Part shown: piece after piece, positions 1 to 6,257 of the stretch
Position numbering within the stretch: position 1 is the first letter of the stretch
Layout: every line of letters begins with the position of its first letter
Source of the DNA: UBA11524 sp051886675
Lineage (GTDB): Bacteria > Bacillota > Clostridia > Christensenellales > Aristaeellaceae
NCBI GenBank assembly: GCA_051886675.1
Contig: JBJEYH010000067.1
Span: forward strand, 1-7,317
DNA length: 7,317 nt
Direction of reading: 5' to 3'
Position numbers and translations under genes: made by a program
The notes under the pieces: generated by a model
The model's input: only the letters and a program-made list of their open reading frames with translations
Told to the model about the DNA's origin: nothing
The model's database searches: none

Positions 1-309
1 GCCCAGGGCCTTTGCGTCCTTGTAGTACTCGGCGATGAACTTCTCGCCCAGCTCCCTGACGGTGATGCCCTCCTCGTTGGCGCGCTTGATCATCTTGTCG
101 TCAATGTCGGTGAAGTTCTGCACGAAGGTCACCTCGTAGCCCTCGCGCTCCAGCTGGCGGCGCAGCACGTCAAAGGTGATGAAGGGCCGCGCGTTGCCGA
201 TATGGAAATAGTTGTACACCGTGGGGCCGCAGGCGTAGATGCCCACCTTGCCCTCGTGAAGGGGCTTGAATTCTTCCTTGCGGCGGTGTGCGCTGTTGTA
301 AATCCACAT
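1..309 (-). CDS. cysS: Cysteinyl-tRNA synthetase, N-terminal part (runs off left edge)
   Basis: This enzyme charges tRNA-Cys with cysteine in the cytoplasm, using ATP. The window holds the first 103 residues; family members are usually about 460-480 residues, so roughly three quarters of the gene lies beyond the left edge. The start MWIYNS leads into GIYACGPTVYNYFHIGNARPF (residues 23-43). This is the class I signature region: Cys27 is the expected first zinc ligand that recognises the cysteine substrate, and HIGN (36-39) is the ATP-binding HIGH motif. NFTDIDDK (65-72) is a second block characteristic of CysS. The ATG at 307-309 is chosen because it gives the family N-terminus and has GGAGG ten bases upstream; an ATG at 317-319 is out of frame. 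The gene lies 63 bases downstream of ppk on the same strand and has no promoter of its own that I can see, so it is probably read from the ppk promoter. No T-box leader fits in the gap. The family assignment is very secure. Confidence 0.97.
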   Translation of the reverse strand, partial: MWIYNSAHRRKEEFKPLHEGKVGIYACGPTVYNYFHIGNARPFITFDVLRRQLEREGYEVTFVQNFTDIDDKMIKRANEEGITVRELGEKFIAEYYKDAKALG

Positions 310-319
310 ACAATTCCAT

Positions 320-324
320 CCTCC
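320..324 (-). promoter_or_regulatory. Ribosome binding site of cysS
   Basis: On the minus strand GGAGG is followed by ATGGAATTGT and then the ATG at 309-307. The 10-base spacing is a little long but acceptable. It supports the ATG that gives the conserved CysS N-terminus over the out-of-frame ATG located immediately after the GGAGG. Confidence 0.7.
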
Positions 325-338
325 GTCTCTTATCGTAT

Positions 339-360
339 CCGCGCCCCCGAAAGGACGCGG
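339..360 (-). other. GC-rich hairpin between ppk and cysS
   Basis: CCGCG at 339-343 pairs with CGCGG at 356-360. Two further G-C pairs and a possible G-U pair extend the stem to about eight base pairs around a six-base loop. On the minus strand it is followed by ATACGATAAGAG, with no run of U, so it is not a canonical intrinsic terminator. It could protect the 3' end of a processed ppk message, give partial termination before cysS, or have no function. The structure is seen in the sequence; the role is inference. Confidence 0.35.
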
Positions 361-372
361 CGGCGTATGTCC

Positions 373-2403
373 TTATGCCTCCGTCCACCCGGACGAGGCC
401 CGCTCCATCAGCAGCTGCTGCACGTCCTGCAGCCGCTCCCCCTCGGGACATCGCGCCGCGGTGTATTCGTCCATGCAGCTCAGCCACGCCCGGACCTCCG
501 GCCCGCGCCGCGCCTTCATGCACGTCAGAAGCTTCCTGCGGCAGCCCTCGTCCTTCACGGGCGCCAGCAGCTCCATGCGCTTGTTCAGGCTGCGCTTCAT
601 CCAGTCCGCGCTGGAGAAGAAGACCTCCTCCTCCCCCTCGCCCCCGAAGGCGAAGGCCCGGCAGTGCTCCAGGAACCGGCCCACCACCGAGCGCACCGTG
701 ATCCTGTCCGTCTCGCCCGGCACCCCCGCCGTCAGGCAGCAGGCGCCGCGCACCGTCAGATCCACCGGCACCCCCGCCCGGGATGCCTCGGTCAGCGCGT
801 CGATCAGCTCCACGTCCGTCAGGGCGTTGAACAGGCAGGCAATGCCGCACTTTTCGCCCCGGGAAGCCTTCTCCATCTCCCGGCGGATCAGCCGCAGAAG
901 CTCCTGCCGCATGCCCTGGGGCGCGGCGGTCAGCTCCTCCAGATCCGGCTGGGGCCGCTCCCCCGCCAGACAGGCGAAGAACCGCTCCACATCCCCGCAG
1001 ATCCCTTCGTCCGCCGTCAGCAGCCCGATGTCCGTGTAGCGCCCGGCGGTGACCTCGTTGTAGTTGCCCGTGCCCAGATGCGCGTACAGGCGGCTGACGC
1101 CCTCCTCGCTGCGGGTGATCAGCAGCGCCTTGCCGTGCACCTTCACCCCCGGAAGCCCCGTCAGCACCCGGCAGCCGGCCTTCTCCAGCACGTCCATCAG
1201 GCGGAGGTTCCGCTCCTCGTCCAGGCGGGCGCGGGGCTCCACGCATACGGTGACCTTCGCGCCCCGGGCGGCCGCCTTCTGCAGCGCCGCCACCACCGCC
1301 GAAGCCTCGCTGGCACGGTACAGCGTCATCTGAATCGCCATGACCTCGCGGTCCTCCGCCGCCTGCTCCAGCAGCGCCAGCACCGGCGCGAAGCTGTCGT
1401 AGGGATGGCACAGCAGATGATCCTTCTCCCGGATGGCGGCGAACAGATCCCCCGTCAGCGCCGGATCCACCGCGCCCTCCCAGGGCGCGTAGCGCAGATG
1501 CTCCAGCCCCGGCAGATCGCACAGGGCCTTCATCACCCCCGCCGGATTCATCACATAGCCCCGGCGCACCGCCAGGCTCCGGTCCACCTGCAGGGCCTCG
1601 CACAGCCGCTCCTCCATCATGCCGGGCATGTCCGGCGCGCATACCACCCGGAGGATCCTCCCCTGCCGGCGCTTCTCCAGGCAGGCCTCCACCGCGTGAC
1701 GCACGTCCCCGTCGTCGGCGCGGCAGGCGGCGTGGCTGTCCCGCAGCACCCGGAAGGGATGACAGCTGACAATCGTCCGCCCCGCAAAGACCAGGTGCAG
1801 GTTCAGCCGCACCGCGTCCTCCACCATCAGCAGCAGGGTTTCCTTGCCCACCAGGGGCACCAGGCAGGGCAGCGTGGGCGTCAGCCGGACGATGACCAGC
1901 TCCTCCTCCCCCGCCTCCCGGCCCGCCAGCGCCACCGCCAGACACACCTCGTTGGAGGGCAGGGGCGGCAGGGGCGTATCGCCGCCCGCGGGCATGGGAC
2001 TCAGGCAGGGCATCATGTCCCGGTAGAACAGCGCCGACAGCGCCGCCATCTGCACCGGGGTCACGTCCTCGGGCTGCACAAGCCGCACGCCCTCCCGGGC
2101 AAGACCCGGAAGAATCTGCTCGTGCAGGATCCTGTCCATGCGCATCATCAGCACGTCCGTGCGCGTCCAGGCCTCCTTGAGCACCTGGGAGATCATCAGC
2201 CCCGAGGGACGCATGGCGTCGCCCTTGCGCAGCCGCGCCGTCAGGCTGCCCAGGCGGGAGGTGATGAATTCCTGCAGGCCGCTGGCCGCGATCCCCAGAA
2301 AATTCGCCTGCTCCAGCAGGGGATTGTCCGGATTCCTCGCCTCCTCCAGCACGCGGGCGTGAAACGCCAGCGTTCCCAGCTCCCTGTCCATCATCCGTGC
2401 CAT
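373..2403 (-). CDS. ppk: Polyphosphate kinase (PPK1 family), divergent
   Basis: PPK1 reversibly transfers the terminal phosphate of ATP to inorganic polyphosphate chains, an energy and phosphate reserve tied to stress responses. The 676-residue product is close to the usual length of about 690. The N-terminal domain opens with DRELGTLAFHARVLEEA (6-22). The first catalytic domain carries CHPYDSF (332-338), TLYR (360-363), the VExRAR-DEE block (388-397), GVKVHGK (419-425) and HLGTGNYNE (442-450). The second has VRGACCL (551-557), GRFLEH (575-580) and SSADWM (597-602). By alignment from memory, His423 is the phosphorylated histidine (His435 in E. coli) and His580 is the second catalytic histidine (His592). 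Arg363 and Arg393 match the substrate-binding arginines. Several normally conserved positions differ: NLDEFF reads GLQEFI, HHPY reads CHPY, and the K of AIKQTLYR is Q358. The start at 2403 is chosen because GGGAGG lies six bases upstream; an in-frame ATG at 2427 has no such site. The gene diverges from dnaE and is probably co-transcribed with cysS. Confidence 0.95.
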   Translation of the reverse strand: MARMMDRELGTLAFHARVLEEARNPDNPLLEQANFLGIAASGLQEFITSRLGSLTARLRKGDAMRPSGLMISQVLKEAWTRTDVLMMRMDRILHEQILPGLAREGVRLVQPEDVTPVQMAALSALFYRDMMPCLSPMPAGGDTPLPPLPSNEVCLAVALAGREAGEEELVIVRLTPTLPCLVPLVGKETLLLMVEDAVRLNLHLVFAGRTIVSCHPFRVLRDSHAACRADDGDVRHAVEACLEKRRQGRILRVVCAPDMPGMMEERLCEALQVDRSLAVRRGYVMNPAGVMKALCDLPGLEHLRYAPWEGAVDPALTGDLFAAIREKDHLLCHPYDSFAPVLALLEQAAEDREVMAIQMTLYRASEASAVVAALQKAAARGAKVTVCVEPRARLDEERNLRLMDVLEKAGCRVLTGLPGVKVHGKALLITRSEEGVSRLYAHLGTGNYNEVTAGRYTDIGLLTADEGICGDVERFFACLAGERPQPDLEELTAAPQGMRQELLRLIRREMEKASRGEKCGIACLFNALTDVELIDALTEASRAGVPVDLTVRGACCLTAGVPGETDRITVRSVVGRFLEHCRAFAFGGEGEEEVFFSSADWMKRSLNKRMELLAPVKDEGCRRKLLTCMKARRGPEVRAWLSCMDEYTAARCPEGERLQDVQQLLMERASSGWTEA

Positions 2404-2409
2404 GCCATT

Positions 2410-2415
2410 CCTCCC
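2410..2415 (-). promoter_or_regulatory. Ribosome binding site deciding the ppk start
   Basis: On the minus strand GGGAGG is followed by six bases and then the ATG at 2403-2401. Other in-frame ATGs at 2427, 2394 and 2391 lack a comparable site at normal spacing. The open frame extends upstream to 2541, but that stretch covers the promoter and does not resemble PPK. Confidence 0.8.
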
Positions 2416-2460
2416 GCAGTCCGTCATTGCCCGGCGCTTGCGCGCCTGTGGTATCAGTGT

Positions 2461-2489
2461 ATTATAGCAAATCACGCGCAAGAAAGCAA
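2461..2489 (-). promoter_or_regulatory. ppk promoter, extended -10 type
   Basis: Read on the minus strand, TTGCTT (2489-2484) is followed by 17 bases and a perfect TATAAT (2466-2461). TGC precedes the -10 directly, giving the extended -10 element TGCTATAAT. The -35 matches the consensus TTGACA only at its first three bases, so the extended -10 probably compensates. Transcription should begin near 2454, giving a leader of about 50 bases before the ppk ATG. The element sits in the only AT-richer patch of the region. This is a sequence-based prediction. Confidence 0.75.
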
Positions 2490-2509
2490 ACCCCCCGCGC
2501 AAATTCCCC

Positions 2510-2521
2510 CCGGCCCGCCGG
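2510..2521. repeat. Short perfect inverted repeat between the divergent promoters
   Basis: CCGGC, two bases, GCCGG forms a perfect five-base-pair inverted repeat. It lies between the -35 elements of the two outward-facing promoters (2489 and 2535). Its position would suit an operator shared by both genes, but in DNA this rich in G and C a palindrome of this size can easily occur by chance. The structure is seen; the role is speculation. Confidence 0.25.
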
Positions 2522-2534
2522 CGCGGCGTTCGCA

Positions 2535-2563
2535 TTGTCAAGGGGAAGGTTTGGTGCTATAAT
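2535..2563 (+). promoter_or_regulatory. dnaE promoter, near-consensus with extended -10
   Basis: TTGTCA (2535-2540) matches the -35 consensus at five of six positions. It is followed by 17 bases and a perfect TATAAT (2558-2563), which is preceded by TGC to give TGCTATAAT. This is a strong housekeeping (sigma-A type) promoter. Transcription should begin near 2570, giving a leader of about 30 bases that ends in a good ribosome binding site. Confidence 0.85.
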
Positions 2564-2585
2564 CCATGATGAAGAAATATCGCAC

Positions 2586-2590
2586 GGAGG
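2586..2590 (+). promoter_or_regulatory. Ribosome binding site deciding the dnaE start
   Basis: GGAGG lies eight bases upstream of the ATG at 2599. In-frame ATGs at 2566 and 2569 fall at or before the predicted transcription start and have no such site. The 2599 start also gives the typical DnaE N-terminus beginning at the PHP domain. Confidence 0.8.
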
Positions 2591-2598
2591 TCGCGCCC

Positions 2599-5500
2599 AT
2601 GAGCTTTACGCATCTGCATCTGCATACGGAATACAGCCTGCTGGACGGCGCATGCCGCATCCCCAGGCTGGTGGAGCGGCTCAAGGCCCTGAACATGACC
2701 TCCTGCGCCATCACCGACCACGGGGTCATGTACGGGTGCATCGACTTCTACTCCGCCATGAAGGCCGCGGGGCTGCATCCCATCATCGGCTGCGAGGCCT
2801 ACGTGTGCCGCAACCGCTTCGACAAGACCACCGTCAGCCGGGAATACAGCCACCTGATCCTCCTGTGCGAGAACAATCAGGGCTATCAGAACCTGATGTA
2901 CCTGATCTCCGAGGGCTTCCTCACCGGCTACTACTACCGGCCGCGCATCGACTACGACCTGATCCGCGGCCACGCCGAGGGGCTGATCTGCCTGTCGGCC
3001 TGCCTGTCCGGCGACCTGCCCAAGCTGCTTTTGCAGGAGCAGTACGACCAGGCCCGGGCCTATGTGCGGGAAATGCAGGAGATCTTCGGGGAAAAGAACT
3101 TCTACATTGAAATCATGGATCACGGCATCACCGAGGAGAAGCTCGTCCTGCCCCGGCTGATCAGCCTGGCCCGCGAGATGAACGTCCCCCTGGTGGCCAC
3201 CAACGACTGCCACTACCTGGAGGAAAAGGACGCCGACGCCCAGGAAGTGCTCATGTGCATCCAGACCGGCAAGACCCTGGAGGACGAAAGCCGCATGCGC
3301 ATGGAGACCCGGGAGCTCTACGTCAAGAGCGAGGAGCAGATGCGTCAGCTGTTCCGCATGTGTCCCGATGCCGTCGACCGGACGGAGGAGATCGCCGCCC
3401 GCTGCCAGGTGGAGTTCGAGTTCGGCGTGACCCGGCTGCCGCAGTATCCCGTCCCCACCGGCGAAACCGCCCTGGAGATGCTCACCCGATTGTGCATGGA
3501 GGGCATGGCCCGCCGCTACCCGGACGCCAGGGAGGAGGACGAGCCCTACGCCCGTCTGCGCTACGAGCTGGGGGTCATCACCCGCATGGGGTATGTGGAC
3601 TACTTTCTCATCGTGTGGGACTTCATCCACTATGCCCGCTCCCAGGGGATCATGGTGGGGCCGGGCCGCGGCTCGGGCGCAGGGTCCATCGTGGCCTATT
3701 CGCTGGACATCACCCAGCTGGATCCGCTGAAGTACCAGCTGCTCTTCGAGCGCTTCCTGAACCCCGAGCGCGTCAGCATGCCCGATATCGACGTGGACTT
3801 CTGCTACGAGCGGCGGCAGGAGGTCATCGACTACGTGGCCCGCAAGTACGGCGCGGATCACGTCAGCCAGATCATCACCTTTGGCACCATGGCCGCCAAG
3901 GCCGCCATCCGGGACGTGGGCCGGGTGCTGGGCATGAGCTACCAGGAGACCGACGCGGTGGCCAAGGCCGTGCCCTTCGACCTGGGCATGACCCTCGAGA
4001 AGGCCCTGCAGCTGTCCCCCATGCTGCGCTCCATGTACGACGAGCAGCCCGACGTCAAGCGGCTGATCGACACGGCCATGTCCCTGGAGGGCATGCCCCG
4101 CCACGCCTCCACCCACGCCGCCGGCGTGCTGATCACCGGCAGGCCCGTCATCGAGTACGTGCCCCTGCAGCGCAACGACGAGGTCATCACCACGCAGTAC
4201 CCCATGGGCACCATCGAGCAGCTGGGCCTGCTGAAGATGGACTTCCTGGGCCTGAGGACGCTGACGGTGATCCGGGATACCCTGGACATGATGCGGGACG
4301 CCGGCGTGGACATGAAGCCCGAGGACATCCCCATGGATGACCCCGCCGTGTACGAAATGATCTCCGCCGGGGACACCGACGGCGTGTTCCAGATGGAGGG
4401 TGCGGGCATGACCTCCTTCCTGACCAGCCTGAAGCCCTCCTGCCTGGAGGACATCATCGCCGCCATCAGCCTGTACCGTCCCGGGCCCATGGAGTCCATC
4501 CCCCGCTACATCGAGGGCAAGCACAACCCCGACTCCGTCCACTATGAAACCGAGAAGCTCCGCCCCATCCTGGACGTGACCTACGGCTGCATGGTGTATC
4601 AGGAGCAGGTCATGCAGATCGTGCGCGACCTGGCCGGCTACAGCTACGGCCGCAGCGACCTGGTGCGCCGCGCCATGGCGAAAAAGAAGCACAAGGTCAT
4701 GGCCCAGGAGCGGGAATACTTCATCCACGGCAAGCTCAACGAGGACGGCTCCATCGACGTGCCCGGCTGCGTGCGCAACGGCGTGCCGGAAAAGGTGGCC
4801 GAGCATCTCTACGACGAGATGACCGCCTTCGCCTCCTACGCCTTCAACAAGTCCCACGCCGCCGCCTACGCCATGGTGGCCGTGCAGACCGCCTGGCTCA
4901 AGCGGCACTATCCCGTGCAGTTCATGGCCGCCATGATCAACAGCGTCTACGGCGCATCCGGGAAGATCGCTGCCTACATCCAGTACTGCCGCGGCCACGG
5001 CATCCCCGTCCTTCCCCCGGACGTGAACCACTCCGTGTGGAAGTTCACCGTGCAGAAGACCCCCGAGGGCAAGCTGGGCATTCTCTTCGGGCTGGGTGCC
5101 GTCAAGACCGTGGGGCAGGGCGCGGTGAAGGCCATCGTGCAGGAGCGGGAGAAGGGCCCCTACCGGGACATCTTCGACTTCTGCAGCCGCATCGACTCCG
5201 GCGAATGCAACAAGCGCGTGGTGGACAGCCTGATCCGCGCGGGGGCCTTCGACCAGACCGGCGCCAACCGTCCGCAGATGCTGGCGGTCTACGAATCCGC
5301 CATGGACGCCAACATCGCCCGCCGCAAGCAGAACGTGGACGGGCAGATCAGCCTGTTCGACCTGGCCTTCGGGGGCGGGATGATGATCCAGGAGACCCGC
5401 GCCCTGCCGCCGCTGCCGGACTGCACCCTGCGGGCCCGGCTGTCCATGGAGCGGGAGATCGCCGGGGTGTACATCACCGGCCATCCCCTGGACGACTACC

Positions 5501-6237
5501 GCGACACCCTGTCCCGCTTCGCCTTCTCCACCGCCGACCTGACCGATCTGGACGAGCGGGAGGATCACGGCATGGCCCTGGACGGACAGATCGTCGAGAT
5601 GGGCGGCATCCTCACCGAGGTCAAGGGCAAGGCCACCAAGAAGGGCGCGTACATGGGCTTTGTCACCCTGGAGGATCTCACCGGGCAGATCGAATGCCTG
5701 GTGTTCCCCAAGATTTACGAGCGGTATCAGGGCATGATGGCCCCGGACGATCTGGTGGTGCTGACGGGCCGGCTGTCCATCCGCGAGGACGAAGCCCCCA
5801 AGCTCCTGGTGGAATCCCTGGACTCCCTGGAGGACTGGCAGCCCGACAGGCGTCAGGCCCGTCCCGCGGCCAGGCAGGCGCCCGCGCCCCGGATGGCGCC
5901 CGCTGCGCGTCCCGTTCAGGAGGACGCGCCCAAGCCTGCGCCCGCGCCCGCGCCCGCGCACCGCGCCCCGGAATCGCCCCGCCTCACCGACGCGCAGCTG
6001 GCCGCCAAAGCGACCCGCAAGCTGTACCTGCGCCTGAAGCGCGCCGACATGGACAGGGCCGCGGCGCTGCTGGCCCTGCACCCGGGGAGCGTGCCGGTCT
6101 ACATGCATCTGCCCGATGAGAAAATCACCCTCCTGGCCCCGAAGCTCAGCTGGTGCGACGCCACCGACGGCTGTCTGCGCCGGCTGCAGGAGGCCTATGG
6201 CGCGGACAACGTGCGCCTGGTCAGCAAATCATCATGA
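2599..6237 (+). CDS. dnaE: DNA polymerase III alpha subunit (DnaE)
   Basis: This subunit polymerises DNA at the replication fork (C-family polymerase). The 1212-residue product begins with a PHP domain: HLHLHTEYS (5-13), ITDHG (38-42), Glu66, His85, SACLSG (133-138) and NDCHYL (202-207). The metal-ligand set therefore looks intact, unlike E. coli DnaE. The polymerase core has GPGRGSGAGS (354-363) and MPDIDVDF (394-401). Asp398, Asp400 and Asp548 (in KMDFLGLRTLT) match the catalytic aspartates 401, 403 and 555 of E. coli. FASYAFNKSHAAAYA (744-758) is another family block. QISLF (916-920) fits the QxxLF-type sliding-clamp motif. An OB fold follows at about 994-1078, then a proline/alanine-rich linker (about 1081-1130) and a C-terminal domain (about 1135-1212) with KLYLRL and PGSVPVYMHL, which I recall from clostridial DnaE proteins. 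The start at 2599 follows the GGAGG and the promoter position. The HAD gene follows closely. The clostridial genome probably also encodes PolC, so which polymerase dominates cannot be told here. Confidence 0.97.
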   Translation: MSFTHLHLHTEYSLLDGACRIPRLVERLKALNMTSCAITDHGVMYGCIDFYSAMKAAGLHPIIGCEAYVCRNRFDKTTVSREYSHLILLCENNQGYQNLMYLISEGFLTGYYYRPRIDYDLIRGHAEGLICLSACLSGDLPKLLLQEQYDQARAYVREMQEIFGEKNFYIEIMDHGITEEKLVLPRLISLAREMNVPLVATNDCHYLEEKDADAQEVLMCIQTGKTLEDESRMRMETRELYVKSEEQMRQLFRMCPDAVDRTEEIAARCQVEFEFGVTRLPQYPVPTGETALEMLTRLCMEGMARRYPDAREEDEPYARLRYELGVITRMGYVDYFLIVWDFIHYARSQGIMVGPGRGSGAGSIVAYSLDITQLDPLKYQLLFERFLNPERVSMPDIDVDFCYERRQEVIDYVARKYGADHVSQIITFGTMAAKAAIRDVGRVLGMSYQETDAVAKAVPFDLGMTLEKALQLSPMLRSMYDEQPDVKRLIDTAMSLEGMPRHASTHAAGVLITGRPVIEYVPLQRNDEVITTQYPMGTIEQLGLLKMDFLGLRTLTVIRDTLDMMRDAGVDMKPEDIPMDDPAVYEMISAGDTDGVFQMEGAGMTSFLTSLKPSCLEDIIAAISLYRPGPMESIPRYIEGKHNPDSVHYETEKLRPILDVTYGCMVYQEQVMQIVRDLAGYSYGRSDLVRRAMAKKKHKVMAQEREYFIHGKLNEDGSIDVPGCVRNGVPEKVAEHLYDEMTAFASYAFNKSHAAAYAMVAVQTAWLKRHYPVQFMAAMINSVYGASGKIAAYIQYCRGHGIPVLPPDVNHSVWKFTVQKTPEGKLGILFGLGAVKTVGQGAVKAIVQEREKGPYRDIFDFCSRIDSGECNKRVVDSLIRAGAFDQTGANRPQMLAVYESAMDANIARRKQNVDGQISLFDLAFGGGMMIQETRALPPLPDCTLRARLSMEREIAGVYITGHPLDDYRDTLSRFAFSTADLTDLDEREDHGMALDGQIVEMGGILTEVKGKATKKGAYMGFVTLEDLTGQIECLVFPKIYERYQGMMAPDDLVVLTGRLSIREDEAPKLLVESLDSLEDWQPDRRQARPAARQAPAPRMAPAARPVQEDAPKPAPAPAPAHRAPESPRLTDAQLAAKATRKLYLRLKRADMDRAAALLALHPGSVPVYMHLPDEKITLLAPKLSWCDATDGCLRRLQEAYGADNVRLVSKSS
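5935..5958 (+). repeat. Hexanucleotide tandem repeat within dnaE
   Basis: Four tandem units of the form CCNGCG (CCTGCG, then three of CCCGCG) encode alternating Pro-Ala in the linker between the OB fold and the C-terminal domain. The unit length is a multiple of three, so gain or loss of a copy would change linker length without breaking the frame. Confidence 0.8.
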
Positions 6238-6245
6238 AGGAAGGA
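6236..6245 (+). promoter_or_regulatory. Probable ribosome binding site of the HAD gene
   Basis: The purine run GAAGGAAGGA begins within the dnaE stop codon and ends 12 bases before the ATG at 6258. The spacing is longer than ideal, so the start is less certain than for the other genes. An alternative ATG at 6234 overlaps the dnaE stop as ATGA but has no purine-rich site before it. Confidence 0.5.
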
Positions 6246-6257
6246 TCTCTGTTTCCG

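Noticed and set aside
339..360. Intrinsic terminator between ppk and cysS
   Set aside because: The stem is plausible but no U-run follows it on the minus strand and it has no matching T-run on the plus strand, so it is listed only as a hairpin of unknown role.
170..1945. A 591-codon minus-strand frame overlapping ppk and the start of cysS
   Set aside because: It is a Gly/Ala/Arg-rich shift of the ppk frame. PPK motifs lie in the other frame without interruption, so no frameshift or overlapping gene is needed.
202..2562. A 786-codon open frame on the plus strand opposite ppk
   Set aside because: It overlaps the ppk and cysS coding regions and reads through both divergent promoters. Its translation is rich in His, Gln, Arg and Pro with no recognisable domain, so it is a composition shadow of ppk.
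2566..2571. Leaderless translation of dnaE from the ATG at 2566 or 2569
   Set aside because: The predicted transcription start is close to 2569, so a leaderless start is conceivable. The well-spaced GGAGG before the ATG at 2599 and the normal DnaE N-terminus there make it unnecessary.
3255..4340. Long plus-strand frames inside dnaE (here and at 5037-6119)
   Set aside because: They are Arg/Pro/His/Gly-rich out-of-frame readings of dnaE with no ribosome binding site or domain.
2557..6108. A very long open frame (1183 codons) on the minus strand, antisense to dnaE
   Set aside because: It lies wholly opposite a secure dnaE gene. Its translation is dominated by His, Gly, Val, Leu and Ala, as expected when the codons of a GC-rich gene are read in reverse complement, and no family motif is visible.
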